DNA of 12,115 nucleotides from an uncultured Lachnospiraceae bacterium (GCA_947631755.1 CANRMO010000062.1:1-12115); one strand, 5' to 3'; counted from the stretch's first letter, positions 1 to 6,922 are shown. Program-made: numbers and translations. Notes: a model not told the origin generated them from the letters alone.

Positions 1-704
1 GTTTCTGCGCGGCGGATATCTTTGCCGGACAGGCTCTGTCGGAAGCGCAGATCGATCCGTCCTCTGTGGCATGGACGGCATCTGTCCCCGGAAAGTGGTC
101 ATTTGCGCAGCCGGAATACATACCGGGGGTGGGCACAGGGCTCTATGACATCCAGTTTACACCGGATAATGCCCTGAGCTACAAAAAAGAGATATTTCCA
201 GCCTCCGGGCAGGTGACTGTGAAGCCGACTTCAACGCCCGCTCCGACGCCGGCTCCCATCGCGGCACTGCCGGCAGAAGACAGCGGTAAGGACGGACAGG
301 ATCCCGGGCAGGACAGTGAGAGGACAGGTGTCCCCGGGGTGGCCGCGGAGCAGGGGGATGGCGGGCAGGAATCGGTGATTATCCGTCAGATGCCGGCGGT
401 ACTCTCTTCTTTAGTGGTCAAGGCTAAAAATACATTTTCGGGAAAACGTCCCAGGCTCATGAGAATACTGCGCCGGGGAACACGGGCTAAAATAACGTGG
501 AAAAAGGTGGCAGGCGCAAAGGGGTATCAGATCTGTTGCAGTGCAGCCAGGAGTGTGAAAAAGGGGAAAAAAGTGACGGCGAAAGGAAATCAGATACAGT
601 TTCGCAGGCTGAAAAAGAAAAAACATTATTATGTGCGGGCCAGGGCATATAAAGGCAAAAAAAAGAGGACCTATACAGCGTGGTCCTCCTGGCATAAAAT
701 ATGA
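1..704 (+). CDS. 3' end of a secreted/surface protein with Ig-like and FnIII-like domains (partial)
   Basis: The reading frame is open from base 3 with no ribosome binding site near the in-frame GTG at 66, so this is the C-terminal 233 residues of a gene that begins left of the window. The first ~75 visible residues look like one unit of the Ig-like beta repeats common in Gram-positive surface proteins (GKWSFAQPEY, then VGTGLYDIQFTPDNALSY). A Pro/Thr/Ala linker (TPAPTPAP) and a Gly/Asp/Gln-rich acidic stretch follow. The last ~80 residues look like a fibronectin type III-like domain (ITWKKVAGAKGYQI; HYYVRARAYKGKKKRTYTAWS), as found at the ends of many Lachnospiraceae exported proteins. This end is extremely rich in Lys and Arg. 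There is no LPXTG motif, sortase tail or membrane anchor, so it is secreted or held by other means. Its ligand is unknown. The gene converges on lysA, and its last codons contain the lysA terminator. Confidence 0.75.
   Translation, partial: FCAADIFAGQALSEAQIDPSSVAWTASVPGKWSFAQPEYIPGVGTGLYDIQFTPDNALSYKKEIFPASGQVTVKPTSTPAPTPAPIAALPAEDSGKDGQDPGQDSERTGVPGVAAEQGDGGQESVIIRQMPAVLSSLVVKAKNTFSGKRPRLMRILRRGTRAKITWKKVAGAKGYQICCSAARSVKKGKKVTAKGNQIQFRRLKKKKHYYVRARAYKGKKKRTYTAWSSWHKI
657..690 (-). terminator. Intrinsic terminator of lysA, inside the convergent gene
   Basis: Read on the minus strand, a 9-bp stem is formed by AGGAGGACC (complement of 682-690) and GGTCCTCTT (complement of 663-671), with one G-U pair and a 10-nt loop. 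It runs directly into eight T residues (complement of 657-664). It lies about 41 nt after the lysA stop. On the plus strand the stem is not followed by T residues, so it should stop only lysA transcription. The same bases encode the last residues of the surface protein. Confidence 0.8.
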
Positions 705-731
705 GAAAACAGACGGAAAATAAATTATGTG

Positions 732-2006
732 TCATTCGCCGTAATCCATATCTTTCAGTATATCACAGAAATCAAAGGTTGCGAAATAGTCTCTCGGCGT
801 CTCGCCCCGGCGGATCATCTGAACACTGCCATCTTCTTTTAAGAGAAGTTCCGGTGATTTCAGTTTGCCGTTGTAATTGTAACCCATGGAGTATCCATGG
901 GCTCCGGTATCGTGGATCACGAGATAATCTCCAATCTCGATCTCGGGAAGCATGCGGTCAATGGCAAATTTGTCGTTATTCTCGCACAGAGAACCAGTCA
1001 CATCATATTTGTGGTCGCAGGGCATTTGCTCTTTGCCAAGCACCGTGATGTGGTGGTATGCTCCGTACATGGCGGGGCGCATCAGATCACACGCGCAGGT
1101 GTTGACTCCCGCATATTCCTTGTATATGTGTTTTTGGTGGATACATTTTGTGACCAGCTGGCCATAGGGGCCCAGCATGAAACGGCCGAGCTCTGTGAAG
1201 ATTGCCACGTCACCGAGGCCGGCAGGGACAAGAATTTCCTCAAACTTTTTCTGCACGCCCTCTCCGATGACTTTGATATCGTTTGGCTCTTTGTCCGGTG
1301 TGTAAGGGATTCCGACGCCTCCGGACAAGTTGATAAATTTGATATCTGCCCCCGTTTTTTCCTTTAGTTCCACTGCCAGCTCAAAAAGGATGCCGGCCAG
1401 TGTCGGATAGTAGTCGTTACTTACAGTATTGCTGGCGAGGAAAGCGTGTATGCCGAAATTTCTGGCCCCCAGTTTCATAAGTTTTTTGTAACCGCTGATC
1501 AGTTGTTCTTTTGTGAAGCCGTATTTGGAATCTCCGGGATTATCCATGATATCGGTTCCCAGTGCAAATTTGCCGCCCGGATTATAGCGGCAGCAGATGG
1601 TCTCGGGAATCCCTGTTCCCTCCGCCAGAAAATCAATGTGAGTGTAGTCGTCCAGATTAATGTAGGCGTTGAGCGCCCGGGCTTTTTTGTACTCTTCAAG
1701 AGGGGTGACATTTGAGGAAAACATAATGTCACTCCCGGTAAAGCCGAGAGCTTCCGCCAACATGAGTTCCGTGAGGGAGGAGCAGTCAACGCCGCAGCCC
1801 TCCTCCTGTAAGATTTTCAGAATAAACGGATTTGGCGTCGCTTTTACAGCAAAATATTCGCGGTACCCTTTATTCCAGGAAAAAGCGTCTTTTAGTGCTC
1901 TGGCATTTTTTCGGATCGCTTTCTCATCATAAATATGGAAAGGAGTCGGATAGGTTTTTTCAATTTCTTTCACCTGTTCCAGACTTAAAATTGAAGTCTT
2001 GTTCAT
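732..2006 (-). CDS. lysA: Diaminopimelate decarboxylase, PLP-dependent fold type III
   Basis: Likely decarboxylates meso-diaminopimelate to L-lysine, the last step of lysine synthesis in the cytoplasm. The 424-residue length is usual for the family. Landmarks seen are the PLP lysine K55 in YFAVKA, the glycine-rich phosphate loop SGGVGIP (228-234), ELGR (272-275) in place of the common EPGR, the CENND motif (C341, E342) that supplies the active-site cysteine across the dimer, and DTGAHGYSMGYNYN (366-379) near the end. The usual HxHxGS segment is replaced by HAFLASN (H187-N193), as I recall from a clostridial branch of the family. The ATG at 2006 has AGGAGG six bases upstream. The gene has its own promoter, divergent from parE, and its own terminator. 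No lysine riboswitch fits in the short leader. A related amino-acid decarboxylase of the same fold (for example ornithine or carboxynorspermidine) is less likely given CENND and the length. Confidence 0.85.
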   Translation of the reverse strand: MNKTSILSLEQVKEIEKTYPTPFHIYDEKAIRKNARALKDAFSWNKGYREYFAVKATPNPFILKILQEEGCGVDCSSLTELMLAEALGFTGSDIMFSSNVTPLEEYKKARALNAYINLDDYTHIDFLAEGTGIPETICCRYNPGGKFALGTDIMDNPGDSKYGFTKEQLISGYKKLMKLGARNFGIHAFLASNTVSNDYYPTLAGILFELAVELKEKTGADIKFINLSGGVGIPYTPDKEPNDIKVIGEGVQKKFEEILVPAGLGDVAIFTELGRFMLGPYGQLVTKCIHQKHIYKEYAGVNTCACDLMRPAMYGAYHHITVLGKEQMPCDHKYDVTGSLCENNDKFAIDRMLPEIEIGDYLVIHDTGAHGYSMGYNYNGKLKSPELLLKEDGSVQMIRRGETPRDYFATFDFCDILKDMDYGE

Positions 2007-2060
2007 ACGTGCCTCCTGTGATCTGTGTAGTTTACTTTGTTCGGTCGTTACGCATTAAAA

Positions 2061-2101
2061 TGGACTGTATAAGTATAAAAAAATTTGTCTGGACTGTCAA
2101 G
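2061..2101. repeat. Direct repeat over the lysA promoter, candidate operator
   Basis: TGGACTGT occurs at 2061-2068 and again at 2090-2097, each soon followed by AAG (2071-2073 and 2099-2101). Start-to-start distance is 29 bp. One copy covers the lysA -35 box and the other lies at the likely start of transcription. A role as a regulator site is inference; two 8-bp copies could also arise by chance. Confidence 0.4.
2072..2100 (-). promoter_or_regulatory. SigA-type promoter of lysA
   Basis: On the minus strand TTGACA (complement of 2095-2100) is followed after exactly 17 bp by TATACT (complement of 2072-2077). The -35 box is a perfect consensus and the -10 box has one mismatch. The predicted start of transcription is near 2065, giving a leader of about 60 nt with a good AGGAGG site. 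Confidence 0.8.
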
Positions 2102-2149
2102 AGGCGCGGTTCTAATTTTCTGTTTCCGCCACAGATTTTGGAAAAAAAG

Positions 2150-2178
2150 TTGAAAAGAACAAATGTTTGTGATATACT
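2150..2178 (+). promoter_or_regulatory. SigA-type promoter of parE-parC
   Basis: TTGAAA (2150-2155) and TATACT (2173-2178) are separated by exactly 17 bp, close to the SigA consensus. The predicted start is near 2185, leaving a leader of about 60 nt before the parE ATG. The -35 box lies about 50 bp from the -35 box of the divergent lysA promoter. Confidence 0.8.
2156..2169. promoter_or_regulatory. Candidate LexA (SOS) box in the parE promoter spacer
   Basis: The 14 bases AGAACAAATGTTTG agree with the Bacillus-type LexA/DinR consensus CGAACRNRYGTTYG at 13 positions, differing only in the first base. The site fills most of the spacer between the -35 and -10 boxes, where a bound repressor would block RNA polymerase. 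LexA binding here is inferred from sequence only. Confidence 0.5.
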
Positions 2179-2245
2179 AAATATCGTGTTTGCCAGTGAT
2201 AGCTGGATAAAACTGCCAGAGTGCAGAAAGAAAGGTTTTGAGCAG

Positions 2246-4189
2246 ATGAGTGATAGTTATAGCGGAAGTGATATCATTATTTTAGAGGGGCTGGAGGCCG
2301 TCCGCAAGCGTCCGGGCATGTACATAGGAAGTACAGGGACAAGGGGTCTCCATCATATGATCTGGGAAGTGCTCGATAACGGCATTGATGAGCACCTGGC
2401 CGGTTTTTGCAGCGAACTGCACCTGACTCTTTTGCGGGACGGGGGTGTCGTGATAGAGGACAACGGGCGGGGGGTACCAGTGGATATTCACCCGACGCAG
2501 AAGATCCCGACCGCCCGTGTTGTCTATACCGTTCTTCACGCAGGGGGTAAGTTTAGCAGCGATGTGTACAAAGTTTCGGGCGGCCTGCACGGTGTCGGGG
2601 CCTCAGTGGTAAATGCGCTCTCGAAAAGGATGGTAGTGGAGATCCGCCGTGATGGGCAGATTTACCAGGACGAGTATCGGGATGGTGGAAAACCGGTAAC
2701 GGAACTGATCAGAGGTAATCTTCCAGTCATTGGAAAGTGTGCAAAGTCAAATACTGGCACGAAGGTGACTTTTTATCCAGATGACACGATTTTTGAGACC
2801 GTTGAATTTAAACCAGAGGCGATCCGGAAAAAATTGAAAGAGATTGCCTATCTTAATAAGGGATTAAAGATCCGGTTCCGGGATGAGCACACAGGGGAAG
2901 AGAGAGAGTATATGGAAGAGTTCGGCATCCAGAGTTATGTGAAATATATTAACCGCGATGCCGCAGTCCTGCACAGTGATGTCATTTATGTCGAGGGAAA
3001 GAGCGGGGATATCGAGGTTGAGGTCGCTTTTCAGTACACGCAGAATTACTCAGAACAGATCAATTCCTACTGCAACCGGATTAATGTCGCGGATGGCGGC
3101 ACGCTTGTGACGGGATTTAAAACGGCGCTGACCCGGGTAATGAACCAGTACGCAAGAGAACTGAATTTTCTTAAAAACAACGAGGATAATTTTGACGGGA
3201 AAGATATCCGGAATGGTATCGTTGCCATTGTGTCCATTAAGCACCCGGATCCACAGTTTGAGAGCCAGACAAAAAACAAGCTGGGAAATACCGACGCCAA
3301 AACGGCAGTAGACGAAGTGTTCAGCGCGGAGGTTCAGAGATATCTGGATAAAAATGTGGAGGTGCTCAAGAGGATCCTTGAGAATGTCCACAAATCTTTT
3401 AAGGCGAGGACTGCCAGCGATAAGGCGAGAAAGTCTGTCATGAAACAGCTTCTGGATGTGGACACGAAGAGCAAACTGGCGGCCTGCTCTTCCAAAAAGC
3501 CGGAGGAGTGTGAAATTTATATCGTAGAGGGTGATTCCGCCGGCGGGACAGTGAAAACAGCCCGCAACCGCAGAACTCAGGCAGTGCTCCCCCTGAGGGG
3601 AAAGATACTGAATGTGGAGAAAGCGCCGCTGGAAAAGATTCTTGTAAACAATGAGATAAAGACGATGATCGCGGCGTTCGGATGCGGGATCGGTGAAAAT
3701 TTTGACATCGGGAAGCTCCGCTATGATAAGATCATTATTCTGACCGATGCCGATGTGGATGGCGCGCACATCAGCACACTGCTTTTGACATTTTTCTATC
3801 GGTTTATGCCGGAGCTGATCTATCAGGGAAAAGTGTACCGCGGCCTGCCTCCTCTCTACCGGGTGTCTTATGAGGACACAGATAAAAAAACAGGAAAAAA
3901 GAAAAAACAGAAAGCATCCGAATATCTGTTTAATGATTTTGAACTGGAGAAATTCAGAAAGACGGGCAGAAAGATTCTGGAGCTGCAGCGATACAAAGGC
4001 CTGGGGGAAATGGATGACACCCAGCTGTGGGAGACAACGCTGGACCCGGACAGCCGTATACTGGCACAGGTATCCATCAGCGATACAGTGGAGGCGGATG
4101 AGGTCACGGATGTGCTGATGGGGAGCAATGTCCCGCCCCGCCGGCAGTTTATCATGGAAGAGGCAAAATACGCTAATCTGGATATTTAG
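2246..4189 (+). CDS. parE: DNA topoisomerase IV subunit B (type IIA ATPase subunit)
   Basis: ATPase and TOPRIM subunit of a type IIA topoisomerase that, with the next gene's product, passes one DNA duplex through another to unlink or relax the chromosome. The protein has 647 residues. The GHKL ATPase domain shows catalytic E41 and N45 in EVLDN, DNGRG (72-76), the ATP lid GGLHGVG (112-118) and K343 in QTK. The TOPRIM domain shows EGDSAGG (428-434) and the metal-binding DADVDG (501-506); QRYKGLGEM (581-589) follows. The ATG at 2246 is chosen because it begins the conserved N-terminus. An open frame extends far upstream but has no homology and overlaps lysA. The ribosome site is modest (AAAGG about 10 nt upstream). 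The absence of dnaA-recF neighbours and the nature of the partner subunit favour ParE over GyrB, but ParE and GyrB are hard to separate by eye. The next gene starts 11 nt after its stop. Confidence 0.85.
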   Translation: MSDSYSGSDIIILEGLEAVRKRPGMYIGSTGTRGLHHMIWEVLDNGIDEHLAGFCSELHLTLLRDGGVVIEDNGRGVPVDIHPTQKIPTARVVYTVLHAGGKFSSDVYKVSGGLHGVGASVVNALSKRMVVEIRRDGQIYQDEYRDGGKPVTELIRGNLPVIGKCAKSNTGTKVTFYPDDTIFETVEFKPEAIRKKLKEIAYLNKGLKIRFRDEHTGEEREYMEEFGIQSYVKYINRDAAVLHSDVIYVEGKSGDIEVEVAFQYTQNYSEQINSYCNRINVADGGTLVTGFKTALTRVMNQYARELNFLKNNEDNFDGKDIRNGIVAIVSIKHPDPQFESQTKNKLGNTDAKTAVDEVFSAEVQRYLDKNVEVLKRILENVHKSFKARTASDKARKSVMKQLLDVDTKSKLAACSSKKPEECEIYIVEGDSAGGTVKTARNRRTQAVLPLRGKILNVEKAPLEKILVNNEIKTMIAAFGCGIGENFDIGKLRYDKIIILTDADVDGAHISTLLLTFFYRFMPELIYQGKVYRGLPPLYRVSYEDTDKKTGKKKKQKASEYLFNDFELEKFRKTGRKILELQRYKGLGEMDDTQLWETTLDPDSRILAQVSISDTVEADEVTDVLMGSNVPPRRQFIMEEAKYANLDI

Positions 4190-4200
4190 GAGGATGGATC

Positions 4201-6471
4201 ATGAGTGCTGATTCAGAAAATATAATTCAATTGGATTTTTCCGAGGAGATGAAAAATTCTTATCGGGACTATGCGATGAGCGTTATCGTGGACCGGGCGG
4301 TGCCGGATGTGCGCGACGGACTGAAACCGGTGCAGCGCAGGATCTTATATGCCATGAAAGAATTGGCGCTCTCGCCAGATAAGCCCCACAGAAAGAGTGC
4401 CCGTATTGTCGGTGACACGATGGGCAAGTACCATCCTCACGGCGACAGCTCGATTTATGACGCTTTGGTACATATGACGGAAGAGTACTCGTTAAATGTC
4501 CCACTTGTGGACGGACACGGGAATTTTGGGTCCATTGACGGAGACGGGGCAGCTGCTATGCGTTACACCGAGGCGAGGCTCTCGATGGGAGCCATGACTA
4601 TGTTGGACAACCTGGAAAAAGGTCTGGTGGATTTTGTTCCAAACTTTGATGACAGCGAAAAAGAGCCGGTTGTCCTGCCAGCTATGATCCCCAATCTTCT
4701 GATCAACGGGACAACAGGTATCGCTGTTGGCATGTCTACCAATATTCCGCCCCACAATCCGGGGGAGATCATTGATGCTGTGATCGCCTATATGGACCGG
4801 CCGGGAATCTCCGTTGACAAACTGGTGGATTATGTTCCGGCCCCGGATTTCCCGACGGGGGGTATTATTATCAATGCGTCGGAGATGAGGGAGATTTATG
4901 CCTCGGGGGAGGGAAAGATACGGATTCGCGCAAAGACAGAGGTGGAAAAAGGCGAGTACGGGAGAAAGAATATCATTGTCACGGAAATTCCTTACACGAT
5001 TTCTGGAAATAAGGCAAAATTGGTGGAAAATCTCGCCTCACTGGCAAGAGAAAAGGTGTTTGATGAAATTTATGATGTCCGGGATGAGTCCTCGAAAGAA
5101 GGCGTGCGCATTGTCATAGAGGTAAAGAAAGACAGAGACATTGAGAATCTCTTAAACGGCCTCTACCGGAAGACGCAGATGGAGGATACATACGGCGTTA
5201 ATCTCCTGGCGATCCGACCCAGCGAGGGGGGCGGCGGTGAGCCGAAATTGTTTGACTTAAAGTCGATGATCGAAGAGTTTGTGCTCTTCCAGGAAGACCT
5301 CTACACAAGGGAATACCGATTTTTGCTGGAGAAGGCGAAAAAGCGCCTGGAGATCGTGGAGGGACTGATGAAAGCCACGGATGTGATCGACCTGATTATC
5401 GAAATCCTGCGAGGTTCCACATCGGTGAAACAGGCCAAAGCGTGTCTGACGGACGGCATTACCGAGGGGATTACATTTAAAAGCGCCGCTTCGCAGAAAC
5501 AGGCGGAGACACTTCTGTTTACAGAGGCACAGGCGGATGCGATCCTCGCCATGCAGCTCAGCAAACTGATCGGACTGGAAATACTCAGGCTCCACGGGGA
5601 GCACGATGAACTGCTGGCGAACATATCAGAATATGAGAAGGTGCTCTCGAATGTGAGAGAGCTGTATAAAGTGATCAAGGCGAGGCTCCGTGAGTACAAG
5701 AAGAAGTTTTCCAGAGCCAGACGGACTATGCTGACGGACACCACAGCAAAAGCGTATGTGGAAAAAGTTGTGGAAGAGGATCTGTATGTGTGCATTGACC
5801 GGTTTGGCTACACGAAAGCGGTGGACGTGGCGGCGTTTGGCCGTGCGGCGGAGGATGTGAAAAAAGAGTTTTCGCATATTGTGCGGCTGAAAAATACAGA
5901 CAAGCTGTGTATATTTACCGATGTGGGCGACATGCACCAAGTGAGAGCAGATAAGATTCCGCGCTGTAAAATGAAAGATAAGGGCACACTGATCCATACC
6001 CTGTGCAAAATGGATAACCAGGATGAGGGCCTGCTTTATATCAGTTTTGAAGAGCTTTTTGAATCCATGTTGATGTTTACCACAAAAAGCGGGTATATTA
6101 AACTTGTATCGGGAGTTGAGTTTGAGACGTCCCGCCTGCAGATCGCATCTACAAAACTGGATGAGGGGGATGCGCTGGCGGGGGTCTCGGTGTTGTCAGC
6201 AGCGGAGGTGCTGTCCGGTGACAGGAAAGTGATCCTGTTGACAGAAAAAGGGTTATCCCTCGGATTCCCGATCAGCGAAGTTAATGAATTTAAAAAGACG
6301 AGCCGGGGGCTAAAAGCTATCACGTTAGAGGAAGGTGACAGTCTGGTCTTTGCTGCGGCGCTGGATCCGTCAGAAGAAACATTTACCTATAATGGAAGAG
6401 AATGGAATGCCAGGAAAGTCAGAAACCGGAAGAGGGCAGCGAAAGGGCAGAGGGCGAACCTGGAAAAATAA
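4201..6471 (+). CDS. parC: DNA topoisomerase IV subunit A (DNA cleavage subunit)
   Basis: DNA breakage-reunion subunit that acts with ParE as a heterotetramer. It has 756 residues. The winged-helix region holds HPHGDSSIYD (78-87) and the catalytic tyrosine Y122 in AAMRYTEAR. The minor-groove isoleucine I174 lies in TTGIAVGMSTNIPPHN. The numbering happens to match E. coli GyrA. A coiled-coil tower runs from about 360 to 500, with the conserved AQADAILAMQLSKLIGLE at 442-459. The C-terminal part (about 525-720) is a degenerate beta-propeller. I find no GyrA box (QRRGGKG-like), which points to ParC, not GyrA. The quinolone-resistance positions carry S83 and D87, the usual susceptible residues. 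The tail is basic (RNRKRAAKGQR). AGGAGG overlapping the parE stop lies 7 nt before the ATG, so the two genes are co-transcribed and probably co-translated. Confidence 0.87.
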   Translation: MSADSENIIQLDFSEEMKNSYRDYAMSVIVDRAVPDVRDGLKPVQRRILYAMKELALSPDKPHRKSARIVGDTMGKYHPHGDSSIYDALVHMTEEYSLNVPLVDGHGNFGSIDGDGAAAMRYTEARLSMGAMTMLDNLEKGLVDFVPNFDDSEKEPVVLPAMIPNLLINGTTGIAVGMSTNIPPHNPGEIIDAVIAYMDRPGISVDKLVDYVPAPDFPTGGIIINASEMREIYASGEGKIRIRAKTEVEKGEYGRKNIIVTEIPYTISGNKAKLVENLASLAREKVFDEIYDVRDESSKEGVRIVIEVKKDRDIENLLNGLYRKTQMEDTYGVNLLAIRPSEGGGGEPKLFDLKSMIEEFVLFQEDLYTREYRFLLEKAKKRLEIVEGLMKATDVIDLIIEILRGSTSVKQAKACLTDGITEGITFKSAASQKQAETLLFTEAQADAILAMQLSKLIGLEILRLHGEHDELLANISEYEKVLSNVRELYKVIKARLREYKKKFSRARRTMLTDTTAKAYVEKVVEEDLYVCIDRFGYTKAVDVAAFGRAAEDVKKEFSHIVRLKNTDKLCIFTDVGDMHQVRADKIPRCKMKDKGTLIHTLCKMDNQDEGLLYISFEELFESMLMFTTKSGYIKLVSGVEFETSRLQIASTKLDEGDALAGVSVLSAAEVLSGDRKVILLTEKGLSLGFPISEVNEFKKTSRGLKAITLEEGDSLVFAAALDPSEETFTYNGREWNARKVRNRKRAAKGQRANLEK

Positions 6472-6486
6472 AAGTGAAAAGAGCGT

Positions 6487-6513
6487 TAAGGTATTTTCGG
6501 ATATGACCGATAA
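6487..6513 (+). promoter_or_regulatory. Sigma-28 (SigD/FliA) promoter of the flgM operon
   Basis: TAAG (6487-6490), then 15 bp, then ACCGATAA (6506-6513), compared with the known flagellar consensus TAAA-N15-GCCGATAA. Only one base differs in each box. Predicted start is near 6520, about 60 nt before the flgM ATG. This matches Bacillus subtilis, where flgM has a SigD promoter. Transcription would be blocked by FlgM itself until it is inactivated or exported. Confidence 0.8.
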
Positions 6514-6517
6514 ATAC
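6491..6517. repeat. Inverted repeat overlapping the sigma-28 promoter
   Basis: Arms GTATTTTCGG (6491-6500) and CCGATAAATAC (6507-6517) pair over 10 bp with a single bulged T (6511) and a 6-nt loop (ATATGA). The right arm contains most of the -10 box. Only three T residues follow, so as a terminator for parC it would be weak. It may be an operator or chance symmetry. Confidence 0.5.
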
Positions 6518-6581
6518 TTTGAGAACGAGGAGTTCATATAGATTGATTGAGTTCTTTGGTTGGAAGAATGGAGGGAATATT

Positions 6582-6851
6582 ATGAGAATCGATGCGTATA
6601 TGCAAGTCAGCCAACTCTATAAAACCAACAAAACAAAGCGCGGCTTGAAGTCGGATAAGGAAGAGAGCAGGGATTCTCTTGAGATCTCTGATTTTGGAAG
6701 TGCTTATCAGGTGGCAAAACAGGCTGCCAGCCAGGGTTCACTCGTGCGCGAAGACCGCGTAAGGGATATTAAGGCCCGCATGGAGGCCGGCACATACAAT
6801 GTTTCTGCCGAGGATGTGGCAGATAAGCTGGCTGACCAGTTACTTGCCTAG
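6582..6851 (+). CDS. flgM: Anti-sigma-28 factor FlgM
   Basis: FlgM binds the flagellar sigma factor (SigD/FliA) and keeps late flagellar genes silent until the hook-basal body is complete. The protein has 89 residues, typical for the family. Conserved features lie in the second half: DRVRDIKARMEAGTYNVSAE (58-77) followed by DVADKLADQLL, matching the family pattern of V..IK..I..G.Y.VS...VA.KL that forms the sigma-binding helices. The N-terminal half is polar and probably disordered, as usual. The ATG at 6582 follows GGAGGG by 6 nt; the upstream in-frame ATG at 6519 lies at the likely transcription start and has no ribosome site. It is the first gene after a sigma-28 promoter, so negative feedback is expected. 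A strong hairpin begins five bases after the stop codon. Confidence 0.88.
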   Translation: MRIDAYMQVSQLYKTNKTKRGLKSDKEESRDSLEISDFGSAYQVAKQAASQGSLVREDRVRDIKARMEAGTYNVSAEDVADKLADQLLA

Positions 6852-6855
6852 TGTG

Positions 6856-6894
6856 TTGTATCATTCATCTTTTGTTTTTTGATGGGTGGTACAG
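6856..6894 (+). promoter_or_regulatory. RNA hairpin between flgM and flgN
   Basis: TTGTATCATTCATC (6856-6869) pairs with GATGGGTGGTACAG (6881-6894) to make a continuous 14-bp stem. Four of the pairs are G-U. The 11-nt loop is almost all U. It begins just after the flgM stop and ends 15 nt before the flgN ribosome site. No T tract follows, so it is not a simple terminator. It could stabilise or separate the flgM and flgN parts of the mRNA. Confidence 0.55.
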
Positions 6895-6922
6895 AACACT
6901 GTTCCGGACAGGAGGAATTTAT

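Noticed and set aside
66..704. GTG at 66 as the true start of the first gene
   Set aside because: The frame is open back to base 3, the domain continues through it, and there is no ribosome site before it.
897..1367. Long plus-strand open frame antisense to lysA
   Set aside because: It is a shadow of lysA codon usage with no ribosome site or recognisable protein pattern.
2007..2071. Lysine riboswitch in the lysA leader
   Set aside because: The leader is only about 60 nt, too short for the known L-box fold, and none of its conserved elements is visible.
2190..2228. Short stems in the parE leader (CCAG/CTGG, CTGC/GCAG)
   Set aside because: Only four pairs each, with several competing pairings; expected by chance.
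1832..2245. In-frame upstream extension of parE that would make a 785-residue protein
   Set aside because: It overlaps lysA antisense and runs through both promoters. The conserved ParE N-terminus begins at ATG 2246.
3050..3769. 239-residue minus-strand open frame inside parE
   Set aside because: It lies fully antisense to conserved ParE domains and its sequence resembles no protein family.
6894..6904. GAAC-ACT-GTTC palindrome before flgN as a second LexA box
   Set aside because: The spacer is 3 bp, whereas the Gram-positive LexA box needs 4. It lies in the middle of an operon, not at a promoter.
6907..6918. ACAGGAGGA before flgN as a CsrA binding site
   Set aside because: It cannot be told apart from an ordinary Shine-Dalgarno sequence; the lysA leader has the same ACAGGAGG string.
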